A stretch of DNA of 64,000 nucleotides from an uncultured Eubacterium sp. (GTDB lineage Bacteria > Bacillota > Clostridia > Lachnospirales > Lachnospiraceae). Location of the stretch: contig CANDMI010000003.1 in the NCBI GenBank assembly GCA_947385775.1, positions 1 through 64,000 on the forward strand, in the 5' to 3' direction. The translations under genes and the position numbers were made by a program. Below the pieces are notes generated by a model, which had not been told where the DNA came from, did no database searches, and worked only from the letters and a program-made list of their open reading frames with translations. Shown one piece after another: positions 1-8,600 of the stretch (positions are counted from its first letter, which is position 1; the number at the start of each line of letters is the position of its first letter).

Positions 1-67
1 GGCTTTGTAACTATTAACCAGTAGTCATTCTTGACTACACCATTATTATACTAGGGAGGTGCGTAAT

Positions 68-187
68 ATGACAGTTGCGGATATCATTTTGATATTTATA
101 GGGATAATTGGCTTGCTGATTTCCTTTGGCAGTTTGATCATTGCGTTTCTGACCTTTCTCGACAAGAGAAACAGTAAGAAGAAATAA
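68..187 (+). CDS. Small holin-like toxin peptide (39 aa)
   Basis: Short gene with GGGAGGT directly upstream of the ATG. The product has a polar start, one hydrophobic helix at about residues 5-30 and a basic tail ending in KKK. This matches the pattern of the putative holin-like toxins (Hol_Tox type), which act at the membrane and are usually silenced by an antisense RNA. A hairpin at 191-217 (arms GCCTATCCTGT / ACAGGATAGGC) lies just past the stop; read on the minus strand it is followed by a T-rich run, so it could end an antisense transcript there. The same layout is seen at 53.4-53.7 kb. No antisense promoter was found here. The family call rests on size, hydropathy and context. Confidence 0.6.
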   Translation: MTVADIILIFIGIIGLLISFGSLIIAFLTFLDKRNSKKK

Positions 188-190
188 AAA

Positions 191-217
191 TGCCTATCCT
201 GTCCAACCCACAGGATA
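191..217 (-). terminator. Hairpin after the toxin gene, minus-strand terminator candidate
   Basis: Eleven-base inverted repeat with a short loop. On the minus strand it is followed by ATTTTTATTT, as expected for intrinsic termination of an antisense RNA ending at the 3' end of the toxin gene. On the plus strand there is no T run. Confidence 0.45.
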
Positions 218-285
218 GGCGAAGCTCATTAGAGCAAAAGCTTTGACTTGGGAGCATCCACCTTTGGAGCTGGGAACTCCGCTTA

Positions 286-318
286 AGGCATCTGTTGGCG
301 CAGATGCCTTTCTCTTTT
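286..318 (+). terminator. Intrinsic terminator
   Basis: Perfect stem GGCATCTG / CAGATGCC with a 6-base loop, followed by TTTCTCTTTT. It probably ends the toxin transcript. A ~90 bp repeat starts immediately after its T tract. Confidence 0.7.
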
Positions 319-404
319 ATGCGCAGGCCCGCGTATGGAAGTTTGCTGCTGACGCAGCTGCGGGCCGCGCGGCGAGTGGGGAAGATGGCTCTTCCCTACT
401 CGAT
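318..404 (+). repeat. Intergenic repeat R1, copy 1
   Basis: About 87 bp. It begins ATGCGCAGGCCCGC, contains GGAAGTTTGCTGCTGACGCA and ends in a terminator-like stem GGGAAGATGGCTCTTCCC plus ACTCGATT. The central part folds as an outer GCCCGC/GCGGGC arm around GCTGC/GCAGC. Near-identical copies lie at 405-485 and 63069-63163, with a fragment at 25084-25106. Short open frames across this region are repeat sequence, not genes. Confidence 0.75.
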
Positions 405-485
405 TATGCACAGGCCCGCATATGGAAGTTTGCTGCTGACGCACATGCGGGGCGAGCGGGGAAGATGCTCTTACTTACTTGATTC
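405..485 (+). repeat. Intergenic repeat R1, copy 2 (decayed 3' half)
   Basis: Tandem second copy. The 5' half (ATGCACAGGCCCGCATATGG) matches copy 3 closely. In the 3' half the stem has decayed to GATGCTCTTACTTACTTGATT, so it no longer forms a terminator hairpin. The decayed end supplies a possible -35 box for the gene pair downstream. Confidence 0.7.
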
Positions 486-499
486 TTTATGTATACAAT
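471..499 (+). promoter_or_regulatory. Sigma-A-like promoter for the two-component pair
   Basis: TTACTT, 17-base spacer, TACAAT, about 150 bases upstream of the response regulator start. The -35 box falls inside repeat copy 2. Confidence 0.5.
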
Positions 500-646
500 A
501 ACATGAACTGCCAGAAAGTGCAAGATATATTTTGAGCAGTATACAATAGTGCGGAATTTGTCCGGATATTTGATGCACAAAAAATCCACATCCCCCCTTG
601 CATTCCCCTCCCGCCCCCGATATAATCAACCCAGGAGGATTTTTCC

Positions 647-1342
647 ATGAAAACACTTTTAATCGCAGACGATAACGAACAGATCTTAGACGTATTAAAA
701 GAATACGCCCACAAAGACGGCTACCGCGTTTACACCGCCAAGACAGGCACAGAAGCGTTGAAGGAATTTTCAAAGCGTGAATTTAGCGCCATTTTATTAG
801 ACGTGATGATGCCGGAAATGGATGGGTTTGAGGTGTGCCGCAGGATACGCAGAGAGTCTATGGTTCCGGTAATTATGATCACAGCCCGGGGGGAGGATTT
901 TGAGCGCATTATGGGGCTGGACATTGGGGCGGACGATTATGTGGTAAAGCCGTTTTCTCCCTCCGAGGTAATGGCAAGGCTGCGGGCGGTGCTGCGGCGT
1001 ATCCATGTGAATGAAGGGGATGAGCCGCAGGACGGCAGGCTTGCGAAAAACAGCCTGTGTATTTCCCTGGATAAATATAAGGTTACGGTCAACGGGCAGG
1101 AAGTGCATCTGACGAAAAAAGAAATCGAAATTTTGTGGCTGTTATCTTCCCACGCGGGTACGGTGTTTACAAGGAGCCATATATTAGATTCGGTGTGGGG
1201 CATGGATTATTACGGGGATGACCGGACGGTGGATACGCATATAAAGAGAATGCGCGCCAAGCTGGAGCGACACAGCCACCCGGAATGGGAAATCGTAACG
1301 GTGCGGGGGGTCGGCTACAAATTCGAGGTGCATAATGAATAA
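647..1342 (+). CDS. OmpR/PhoB-family response regulator
   Basis: A 231-residue DNA-binding response regulator. The receiver domain (about 1-120) has the acidic pocket D8/D9, phospho-acceptor D52 in LLDVMMPEMDG, T79 and K101 in VVKPF. A winged-helix DNA-binding domain (about 135-229) follows, with the usual LTKKEIEIL and TVDTHIKRMRAKL segments. AGGAGG lies 10 bases before the ATG. The downstream kinase gene overlaps by 8 bases, so the two are translationally coupled and should form a cognate pair. The target genes are not visible; the divergent neighbours offer no clear candidate. Confidence 0.95.
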   Translation: MKTLLIADDNEQILDVLKEYAHKDGYRVYTAKTGTEALKEFSKREFSAILLDVMMPEMDGFEVCRRIRRESMVPVIMITARGEDFERIMGLDIGADDYVVKPFSPSEVMARLRAVLRRIHVNEGDEPQDGRLAKNSLCISLDKYKVTVNGQEVHLTKKEIEILWLLSSHAGTVFTRSHILDSVWGMDYYGDDRTVDTHIKRMRAKLERHSHPEWEIVTVRGVGYKFEVHNE

Positions 1343-2756
1343 AATAACAAAAAAGCTGTTTTGCTATTTTGCGGCTCTGCTGGTGTTTTTTGCGGTCATC
1401 GCATTTGCCGGATTTTCCCTGGCCCTTTCTTACCATACATACCAAAACCATACGCAGGAACTAAAAAAACGCGCCGAAACCATTGCCGCGCGGCTGGAAG
1501 ATTTTATGGAAACAAGCGGCCCCAAGCAGGGGCGCAAGGCCTATCTGCGGTTTTTGGACGATATCGCCATGGCGGATGTGTATATCGTAAGCGTGGACGG
1601 CGGCCCTTTTTCCTACGGGCAGCATTTTGCCGCTACAAACACGCCGCCGAAAGCCGCGGCGGAGTTTGCCGCCCATGTATTTGAAAGCGGCGAATACGAA
1701 TATTCCCGCGAAAAGGAAGCGGGCAAGTATGTGTTTTTTGCGGGGATGCCTGTGAACATAAACGGGCAGGCGGTTGCGGCAGTCGTGATCCGGGATACGG
1801 CGGATACCGGGCATGACGGGCTTGTGCCCGCGATTTCCGTCCTTGCGGGCTGTCTGGTCATAACGCTTATGATTTCCGTTATATTTTCCGTATTTTTATC
1901 CAGGCGTTTTATTCTGCCGATACAAAAGATCGCCCGTACGGTAAAAGAGCTTGCAAGCGGCAACTATGTGACGGCGACCGCGGTGCGGGATAAAACGGAG
2001 CTTGGGGAGCTTGCGTCTGAGATTGATTTTTTAGCCGAAAAGCTGGAAGCGGCCAGGCTGGAAAGCAGCAGGTTAGAGCAGATGCAAAAGGACTATATTT
2101 CAAACATTTCCCATGAGCTGCGTACGCCGGTTACGGTGATCCGAAGCTCCTTAGAAGCGGTGTGCGACGGCGTTGTAAAAGGGGAAAAGGCTGTGGAATA
2201 CCAAAAACAGGTGCTTGCCGAAAGCATTTCCCTGCAACGGCTTATCAATGATATGCTGGAGCTTTCCCGTTTGCAGAATAAGGACTTTCCGATTGAAAAA
2301 GAAAATATGGATCTGCTGCTTGCGCTGGAAGACGCGGTTCGCGCGGTACGGGTCATCGCCGCAAAAAAATCCATTAGCATCCTTTACCAAAAGCCGGAAG
2401 GGGAATGGCTTATGTATGGGGATTACGGCCGCCTGCGCCAGATGTTTGTCGCGGCTTTGGACAATGCGATCAAATATTCCCCGGATGGGCAGCAGGTAGT
2501 TGTGGAGGCCAGGGCACAGGCGGACGGAGTTCTTATTTCCATCCGCGACCATGGATGCGGCATTCCGCCGGAGGATATGCAAAACATTTTTATGCGCTTT
2601 TACCGTTCCAGGCAGGGAAACAAAAAAGGCTCCGGGCTTGGGCTTGCGATCATTAAAAGCATCGCCGAACGGCACGGGATAGAAGTCCGGCTTGAGAGCG
2701 CGTTGCAGGAAGGGACGAACGCCTTATTCAGCCTTGCGGCGGATAAAATGCTTTAG
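1335..2756 (+). CDS. Membrane sensor histidine kinase
   Basis: A 473-residue sensor kinase paired with the preceding regulator. Transmembrane helix 1 is at about 9-32, an extracellular sensor region at 33-164, and helix 2 at 165-188, followed by a HAMP linker (about 190-245). The HisKA domain carries H260 in SHELRTPVT. The HATPase domain shows an N box (DNAIKYS), G1 (DHGCGIP) and GSGLGLAI. The extracellular part has no motif I can name, so the signal is unknown. The gene end runs about 29 bases into the end of the convergent AraC gene. Confidence 0.93.
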   Translation: MNKITKKLFCYFAALLVFFAVIAFAGFSLALSYHTYQNHTQELKKRAETIAARLEDFMETSGPKQGRKAYLRFLDDIAMADVYIVSVDGGPFSYGQHFAATNTPPKAAAEFAAHVFESGEYEYSREKEAGKYVFFAGMPVNINGQAVAAVVIRDTADTGHDGLVPAISVLAGCLVITLMISVIFSVFLSRRFILPIQKIARTVKELASGNYVTATAVRDKTELGELASEIDFLAEKLEAARLESSRLEQMQKDYISNISHELRTPVTVIRSSLEAVCDGVVKGEKAVEYQKQVLAESISLQRLINDMLELSRLQNKDFPIEKENMDLLLALEDAVRAVRVIAAKKSISILYQKPEGEWLMYGDYGRLRQMFVAALDNAIKYSPDGQQVVVEARAQADGVLISIRDHGCGIPPEDMQNIFMRFYRSRQGNKKGSGLGLAIIKSIAERHGIEVRLESALQEGTNALFSLAADKML

Positions 2757-3540
2757 CCTTCCGGTTCTTCCGGTATTCGCTGGGGGTGGCCTTATATTTG
2801 TCTTTAAATGTGCGGTTAAAGGTGCGGGGGCTTTCAAAGCCGCTGTCAAAGCAGATATCCAGTATTGTATCGCCGGTGTTTTCCAGCCTGGCGGAGGCGT
2901 AGCTTAGCCTTGCGTCGTTTAAATACTGGTTAAAGTTGCGGTGAAAGGTTTTGGAAAAAATTCTGGACAAGACATACTTGCTTACGCCTAGATCCCGCGC
3001 CATATCCGTCAGGGAAAACTGCTTTTTAAAATTCCCGGAAATATAAGATACCGTCCGGTAAATCAGGTCGTCGCTTCCTACGCTGCTTTTATCCACGAGG
3101 TTTAATTTCGGGATGCAGCGGGCTAAAATAACCTGGACGTAAGCCTGTAAAAGCATGGGATTATTTTCCGTTATCTGCATAACCGCGTCAATCGCATGGG
3201 AAACGTCCGGTTCCATTTGCGCGGCTTTTAAAACCGGACGCTCCGGCGCGTTATTTTGTATTTTTTCCGCAAATATGCCGGTGGAGGAGGGCGGCGCGAG
3301 GATATAGCACGCTTTATTTACCCCCTTGGAAAATACCTGATAGTGGTGAATGATATCGGAAAAAACAAGCCCCACATCCCCCTTTTCCATAGAATACAAT
3401 TCCTGCCCGACCCCAAGGGCCAGCGTTCCTTCGGTCACATATACGATCTCTAACGCGTTGTGCAGATGCGGCGGCATGTGTCTGGACGTCCGGTGCAGCG
3501 CCAGGATCTCTTCTTTCGTTTCTTTAAATGTTAAGTGCAT
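2728..3540 (-). CDS. AraC-family transcriptional regulator
   Basis: About 270 residues when started at the ATG at 3540, which is preceded by AGGGGG at 9 bases; an upstream in-frame start at 3591 lacks such a site. The N-terminal half is a cupin-like sensing domain (HLHNALEIVYVTEGTLALGVG). The C-terminal ~100 residues hold two helix-turn-helix units, SLTDMARDLGVSKYVLSRIF and the conserved ILDICFDSGFESPRTFNRTFK with the final P-x-EYRK. It probably controls a carbon-source pathway. It lies divergent to the small peptide gene at 3682 and beyond that the lactose genes, but its target is not certain. Confidence 0.92.
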   Translation of the reverse strand: MHLTFKETKEEILALHRTSRHMPPHLHNALEIVYVTEGTLALGVGQELYSMEKGDVGLVFSDIIHHYQVFSKGVNKACYILAPPSSTGIFAEKIQNNAPERPVLKAAQMEPDVSHAIDAVMQITENNPMLLQAYVQVILARCIPKLNLVDKSSVGSDDLIYRTVSYISGNFKKQFSLTDMARDLGVSKYVLSRIFSKTFHRNFNQYLNDARLSYASARLENTGDTILDICFDSGFESPRTFNRTFKDKYKATPSEYRKNRKAKAFYPPQG

Positions 3541-3643
3541 GAAGCTTAGCCCCCTTTTGATTTTACTGTATTTGCCACATATTTCCCGCAAGATTTGTCT
3601 GCATTTTCTTTTTATTTGGCAGGCAATTGTCCATTTCCTGTTA

Positions 3644-3649
3644 TATAAT
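3644..3649 (+). promoter_or_regulatory. -10 box upstream of the small peptide gene
   Basis: TATAAT in the gap between the AraC gene and the 25-residue peptide gene. A convincing -35 element at the usual spacing was not found (TTGTCC is too close), so this is a weak promoter call. Confidence 0.35.
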
Positions 3650-3681
3650 GAACCTGCAAACGAAGAAAGGAGGGATGCAGA

Positions 3682-3759
3682 ATGAACCGTATTAAAAACT
3701 ATATGAACAGCCTTTTAGCTTTTTATGAATCTTATTTTAACCATGTATACCATGCTTAA
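3682..3759 (+). CDS. Small peptide of 25 aa, function unknown
   Basis: ATG with a strong AAAGGAGG site 8 bases upstream and a TATAAT box about 35 bases further up. The product begins MNRIKNYMNSLLAFYESY and ends NHVYHA, giving an aromatic, amphipathic short helix with a basic N-terminus. It is not a clear membrane span. It sits alone between a divergent AraC regulator and a terminator, with no overlapping gene. It could be a small regulatory or leader peptide. I do not recognise a family. Confidence 0.5.
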   Translation: MNRIKNYMNSLLAFYESYFNHVYHA

Positions 3760-3880
3760 TCCTGCGTCATCTGTGTAAGTTATTTTATGACAATTCCTTA
3801 ATCCGGCGCTTATGCCCACGGGCATACGCAGAGCCAGATGATTTATGAAAAGGGCCTACTTTGTGAAAACTGAATATTCA

Positions 3881-3920
3881 AAAAGCAGACCACTTCACTT
3901 ATGTGAAATGGTCTTTTGCG
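3881..3920. terminator. Bidirectional intrinsic terminator
   Basis: Twelve-base stem AGACCACTTCAC / GTGAAATGGTCT with one mismatch, flanked by A-rich and T-rich tracts on either side. It separates the small peptide gene (+) from the convergent transporter gene (-). Confidence 0.65.
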
Positions 3921-3923
3921 TTA

Positions 3924-5300
3924 TTATAAAGCGGAAGTTGTAATGCCCCGTTCTTTTTTAATCTTTTCATTCGCCCCTTCCACATTCAGCCTGGAAAGGA
4001 CAAGCAGGATCAGCGCGTCGAAAATAAATGGAAGCCATAAATAGATAAACTGCATCATCGAAAGGGCGGACTGCGGCTGGACCGGGTTTGTGCCTACGTA
4101 GCCGCTAAGCTCCAGCAGCCATCCTACGAGCGCGGTTCCGATGCCGCCGCCGATCTTGACTCCGAGGGAGGTGCAGGAGTACATCGTGCCGTCCACCCGT
4201 TTTCCCTGGGTCAGGTAGGTGTATTCGGAGCAGGAGGCGATCACGGCGTTCATATCCCCCTGCCATGGGCCCTGGCCCAGCGCGGCAAGCGCCGTAAACG
4301 CCATCATCATAGGAATATTCCCCATGTATCCTGCCACAACCACCAAGCCCCTGCCGATCACGGCAAGGATGTATCCTCTTAAATTCAGCTTGTACATGCC
4401 GTTCCATTTGCCTACCAGCGCAGGCGTAAATATCAGCGCGATAATAAGCGGGATATTGACCGCCCATGCAAACTGCCCGAACAGGTTTTTATTTTTCAAA
4501 ACCCAGGTCATATAAAACAGCCCGGCGCCGATCATTGCGCTGTATAGCTGCTGTAAAATGTAAGCTCCGCAGATCATTAAGTAATACTTGTTTTTTACAA
4601 GCAGCTTAAAAGCCTGCGCCAGCCCGTATTTTTCCTCTTCGTTTGCAAAGCTTGTCTGATCGATTTCCTCCTCTGGAAGCTCCTTTACGGAAAGGCAGGA
4701 TATGGTGTTTACGACTAAGCCGATAATTGCGTAAATAATGGCAACCAGCCGCCATGCCGCCGTATCCCCGCCGCAGTAATCTACAAATCCTACCGTAACA
4801 GTCTGGATCAAAAGACTTGTGGAAAACGCAAAGATAAAGCGGTAAGAGCCCATCTGCACACGCTCCTTGCTGTTTTTGGTGACAAGGGAGGTAAGCGCCG
4901 AATACGCGATGTTGTTTGCGGTATAAAATACGCTGTTTAGTAATGTATAGGCGATAAAAAACCAGGCGTATTGCGCCGTTTTGCCAAGGCTTTCCGGTAC
5001 GGCAAAGCAGGCGATCAGCGTAACGGCGCAGCCGATGTAGCCGTATAGCATCCACGGCCTTGCCTTCCCGAGCCTGCTGTGGGTCTTATCGATCATGGAG
5101 CCGAAAAAGATATCCGTAAACCCGTCAAACAGCTTAGATATGGCGATCAAAGTTCCGACGATCCCGGAAGCCAGCCCGATGGTGTCTGTCAGATAGATCA
5201 TGACAAAGGATGATAAAAATGCGTACACCACATTTCCGGCCACATCCCCGGAGCCGTAACCGATTTTGTTGTACCATTTTAAATAAGTTTTTTCTTTCAT
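3924..5300 (-). CDS. GPH-family sugar:cation symporter (MelB/LacS-like)
   Basis: About 458 residues from the ATG at 5300, which has AAGGAG at 7 bases; an in-frame start at 5327 lacks this. The protein has about 12 membrane segments. It opens with the family pattern YGSGDVAGNVVYAFLSSFVM, followed by a D-x-x-x-G-x-x-x-D loop (GFTDIFFGSMIDKTHSRLGKARPWML) typical of melibiose/lactose symporters. There is no EIIA-like C-terminal extension as in streptococcal LacS. It directly follows lacZ on the same strand, which supports uptake of lactose or a related beta-galactoside, though the substrate is inferred. Confidence 0.9.
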   Translation of the reverse strand: MKEKTYLKWYNKIGYGSGDVAGNVVYAFLSSFVMIYLTDTIGLASGIVGTLIAISKLFDGFTDIFFGSMIDKTHSRLGKARPWMLYGYIGCAVTLIACFAVPESLGKTAQYAWFFIAYTLLNSVFYTANNIAYSALTSLVTKNSKERVQMGSYRFIFAFSTSLLIQTVTVGFVDYCGGDTAAWRLVAIIYAIIGLVVNTISCLSVKELPEEEIDQTSFANEEEKYGLAQAFKLLVKNKYYLMICGAYILQQLYSAMIGAGLFYMTWVLKNKNLFGQFAWAVNIPLIIALIFTPALVGKWNGMYKLNLRGYILAVIGRGLVVVAGYMGNIPMMMAFTALAALGQGPWQGDMNAVIASCSEYTYLTQGKRVDGTMYSCTSLGVKIGGGIGTALVGWLLELSGYVGTNPVQPQSALSMMQFIYLWLPFIFDALILLVLSRLNVEGANEKIKKERGITTSAL

Positions 5301-5323
5301 AAAAATTCTCCTTTTCTTTTTCG

Positions 5324-8300
5324 TCATTCTTTTACAAACGGCGCCAGGTCAAATAAGAAGCGGAACGTGGTTTCCGAAAGCTGGTATTGCTTTAACACCT
5401 TAGGCCCGCAGCTATTGGAGCCGATCCCGTTTTGACCATAGTCCAGGCAGAGTATCGTGCTGTCGGATTCCGTCAGTTCGTAATCGTGCGCGGCCCGCGC
5501 AAGCTCTTCCTGCGTATAAATCGAAGCGTTGAAGGAAAAAGGCTGACTGGATACCGCAAGGATTCCAAACTGTGGGTTGGAGGCTTCCATATAATCGCAG
5601 TCAAAGTGGCTTCCATTTTCCTGCGGGCGGATGTAGCCTTCGTGCATTTCCCGGACTTTGGAGCTGTGCCATCCGTGGCAGGAGCCATGACGCTTATCCC
5701 GATAGCTTTCTGTGGGCCCCATTCCGTAATAGCTGATATTTTCCAGCTTTTTATTTAAAAACAAACGGATTCCAAACCGCGGCAGAACTGGAAATTCCGC
5801 GTCCTTTGTGACGGACAGGATGCAGGAGATCTTTCCGCTGCCGTCAATTTTCCATGTGACAACCACATCCAGGATTTTTTGGACAGAAGGCGCCACAACC
5901 GCCAGCCGCCCCACGAGCAGCGCGCCCTGATTATCCTGGAGTATCTCGATGCCGTATGCCCTTGTATAAGCTTCATCGTAGCGGGCCTTTTTCCATTCTT
6001 CTTTGATATACATATCATTGTCAGTCGGCGCTCGATAGATGTTTATCTCCATCGGATGATTCAGGTAATCCCTTCCGGCAAATTGCAGCTTTGTAAACAG
6101 GCCGGTGCGGGTATCTATGTTGTAGCAAAAATCCTTTGCCTGCAATACGATCTGTGTGTCGGTTTCTAATACCGTAATGGGGCTTAGATCCGCTTCCTTT
6201 TCCAGCCATTTTACAGCGCGCTGGTTCCTTCCGTCCTCGTTTGCAAGCTTGATTTCCTCAAAGCCTAATACGTGGCCCGGTTTTAATAGCGGAAGCTTCT
6301 TTTTTAAGCGGTAGGTAAGCTTTAGGTAAACTCTTCCCGCGGATGGAACCTCTAGTTTTAAAGAAACCGTCCCGTCGCTGTGGGGCGCTATGGATACGCC
6401 TGGCAGCGTTCCTTTTTGTATGATCAATCCATCCTGGGACATTTCGTAGGAAATTTCCGCATAGTCTTTTAAATCGTCAAAGTCCATATAGTTATGCAGT
6501 GTAAGCTCGCCGCTGTTTTGGTGATAGCTTACGATCCTCGCAGGGCGGTATACGTTTTTATATTCCAAAAGCCCGGTATGAGGGGTGCGGTTCGGGTACA
6601 CAAGCCCGTCCATGCAAAAGTTGCCGTCATGAAGCTTTTCCCCATGGTCGCCGCCATAGCGGTAAATAACGCGTCCGTTTTCGTCAGCGCCACAGGCAAT
6701 GGCGTGGTCGCACCATTCCCAGACAAAGCCGCCGCACATCCGGTCGTCTTTTTGGATCATCTGAAAATAATCCTCAAAATCCCCAGGCCCGTTTCCCATG
6801 CTGTGGCAGTATTCCACGAGTAAAAACGGCTTGCTTCCATCTTTTTTCAGATAGTCTTCGATTTCTAATAAGGACGGGTACATCCGGCTGTAGAGATCCA
6901 GGCTTTCATAGTGATAGGTGCGCTCATAATTGCGGTACCTTGCGCTTTCATATTGAGTAAGCCTGCTTTTGTCAAACGCCTTTGTCCATGCTAACGCCTT
7001 TTCAAAATTACAGCCATAGGCGCTCTCGTTTCCCATAGACCACATTACGATACAGGCGCGGTTTTTATCCCGCTGCACCATAAGCTGCACCCGGTCTAAA
7101 ATTGCCTCCTCCCATGCCGGGTTGTCGGCAATCTGTTCATTCCAGCGGCGGAAACGGTTTTGGTCGGTATCTTCTTTGCGGTACAGCATAAACGGCCCGT
7201 GGGCTTCGATATCCGCCTCGTCAATTACCAGGAAGCCGTACCGGTCGCACATTTGGTAAAAATACGGCGCGTTCGGATAATGGCTGGAACGGATTGCGTT
7301 GAAATTGTGCTGTTTCATTAAAGTAAGGTCGGTTTTGATCTGCTGCACACTAGCCACAAATCCGGTGTCCGGGTAGGAATCATGGCGGTTCACGCCGCGG
7401 AATTTGATTTTTTCCCCGTTAAAATAAAGGACGCGGTCTTTGATCTCGATTGTCCGAAAACCGATCTGGTCTGTGATCACTTCGTTTTCGGTCGTAAGGA
7501 TTACCTGATATAAATAAGGGTTTTCTGTATTCCAGAGCACAGGGTTTGGAACGGTAAGCGTCACGGAGCAGGAATTTGAAATTTTGTCTGTTGTAATGAC
7601 GGCGCCGTTTTGATCTTCAATCGTGATCAAGGTTTCCACAGGCTCATAAAAGCGGACGTTGATATTCAGGTTCGCGCTGTGCGTATAAACCTTTGTGGTA
7701 ATGTGATAATCCCGCACCGCTTTTTCCGGGCGTTTTAAAAGATACACATCCCGGAAGATCCCGCTCATGCGGAATTTATCCTGATCTTCCAAATAAGAGC
7801 CGTCGCACCATTTAAGAGCCAAAACCGCTAGGGTATTTTCCCCTTCTTCCAAAAGGGCCGTCACATCAAACTCACTGGTGGCATGGGATACCTGGCTGTA
7901 TCCTACGTAAGAGCCGTTTAACCATACATAAAAGCAGCTGTCCACTCCTTCAAAGTTTAAATAGGCCATCGGGGCTTTCGTATCCTTTTGATAAGAAAAG
8001 GTATGTACATAAGCCCCGCAGGGGATATCCTGCGGCACGTAGGGCGGGTCAAATGGAAACGGATAGCGGATGTTGGTGTACTGGTGGCAGTCATAGCCTG
8101 CCATCTGCCACAGGCCGGGAACGGAAATTTTGTCAAAGCCCGAAGCGTCATAGCCTTTTTCATAAAAAGCGTCCGTTACATCGTAGATACTTTCAAAATA
8201 TTGAAAATCCCATTCCCCGTTTAGAAGCTGGAAACGGTCGGACGCTTCACGGTTTTCGACCAGATCGTGGATTCGTTTCGACGCCGGGATGTAGTAGGCC

Positions 8301-8362
8301 CTTGGGGGCATCGTGTTTTCATGCAGCGTGTTTAAATCCTCATAATAGCGTGGCGCAAGCAT
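5324..8362 (-). CDS. lacZ: Beta-galactosidase, GH2 (LacZ type)
   Basis: A 1012-residue GH2 beta-galactosidase, full length for the LacZ group. The order is sugar-binding domain (about 45-210), immunoglobulin-like domain (about 215-310), TIM barrel (about 310-610), then domain 4 and the C-terminal Bgal small-chain domain (about 730-1005). The acid/base is E446 in WSMGNES and the nucleophile E517 in LLVEYCHSMGN, both in the expected context. AAGGAGG precedes the ATG. No signal peptide, so it is cytoplasmic. The symporter gene follows directly, giving a two-gene lactose operon. Galactose would go on to GalK/GalT at 43-46 kb. Confidence 0.96.
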   Translation of the reverse strand: MLAPRYYEDLNTLHENTMPPRAYYIPASKRIHDLVENREASDRFQLLNGEWDFQYFESIYDVTDAFYEKGYDASGFDKISVPGLWQMAGYDCHQYTNIRYPFPFDPPYVPQDIPCGAYVHTFSYQKDTKAPMAYLNFEGVDSCFYVWLNGSYVGYSQVSHATSEFDVTALLEEGENTLAVLALKWCDGSYLEDQDKFRMSGIFRDVYLLKRPEKAVRDYHITTKVYTHSANLNINVRFYEPVETLITIEDQNGAVITTDKISNSCSVTLTVPNPVLWNTENPYLYQVILTTENEVITDQIGFRTIEIKDRVLYFNGEKIKFRGVNRHDSYPDTGFVASVQQIKTDLTLMKQHNFNAIRSSHYPNAPYFYQMCDRYGFLVIDEADIEAHGPFMLYRKEDTDQNRFRRWNEQIADNPAWEEAILDRVQLMVQRDKNRACIVMWSMGNESAYGCNFEKALAWTKAFDKSRLTQYESARYRNYERTYHYESLDLYSRMYPSLLEIEDYLKKDGSKPFLLVEYCHSMGNGPGDFEDYFQMIQKDDRMCGGFVWEWCDHAIACGADENGRVIYRYGGDHGEKLHDGNFCMDGLVYPNRTPHTGLLEYKNVYRPARIVSYHQNSGELTLHNYMDFDDLKDYAEISYEMSQDGLIIQKGTLPGVSIAPHSDGTVSLKLEVPSAGRVYLKLTYRLKKKLPLLKPGHVLGFEEIKLANEDGRNQRAVKWLEKEADLSPITVLETDTQIVLQAKDFCYNIDTRTGLFTKLQFAGRDYLNHPMEINIYRAPTDNDMYIKEEWKKARYDEAYTRAYGIEILQDNQGALLVGRLAVVAPSVQKILDVVVTWKIDGSGKISCILSVTKDAEFPVLPRFGIRLFLNKKLENISYYGMGPTESYRDKRHGSCHGWHSSKVREMHEGYIRPQENGSHFDCDYMEASNPQFGILAVSSQPFSFNASIYTQEELARAAHDYELTESDSTILCLDYGQNGIGSNSCGPKVLKQYQLSETTFRFLFDLAPFVKE

Positions 8363-8505
8363 AGCGCATTCCTCCTTCTTACATGCATAATTTTGTACTC
8401 CTGCTAAGCCTCCACACAGCCTTTAGCTGGCCGTTTTTTCCTGCGTTTGCTTAACTTTATGATATTATCTTACATTTCGGGGCAAGATATGTCTATAAAC
8501 AGAAG

Positions 8506-8534
8506 TGGACAGAATATGCACAATATGATACACT
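8506..8534 (+). promoter_or_regulatory. Sigma-A-like promoter for the AraC gene
   Basis: TGGACA, 17-base spacer, TACACT, about 65 bases before the AraC start codon, in the divergent gap with lacZ. Confidence 0.6.
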
Positions 8535-8600
8535 GGTAATAATTCAAGGATGATCAGAATGGGAATATAGTTACATACAATGCAGATAAGGAGAATTTTT

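Noticed and set aside
243..501. Two overlapping short frames across the R1 repeats
   Set aside because: They follow the repeat structure and each tandem copy repeats the same residues; no ribosome site.
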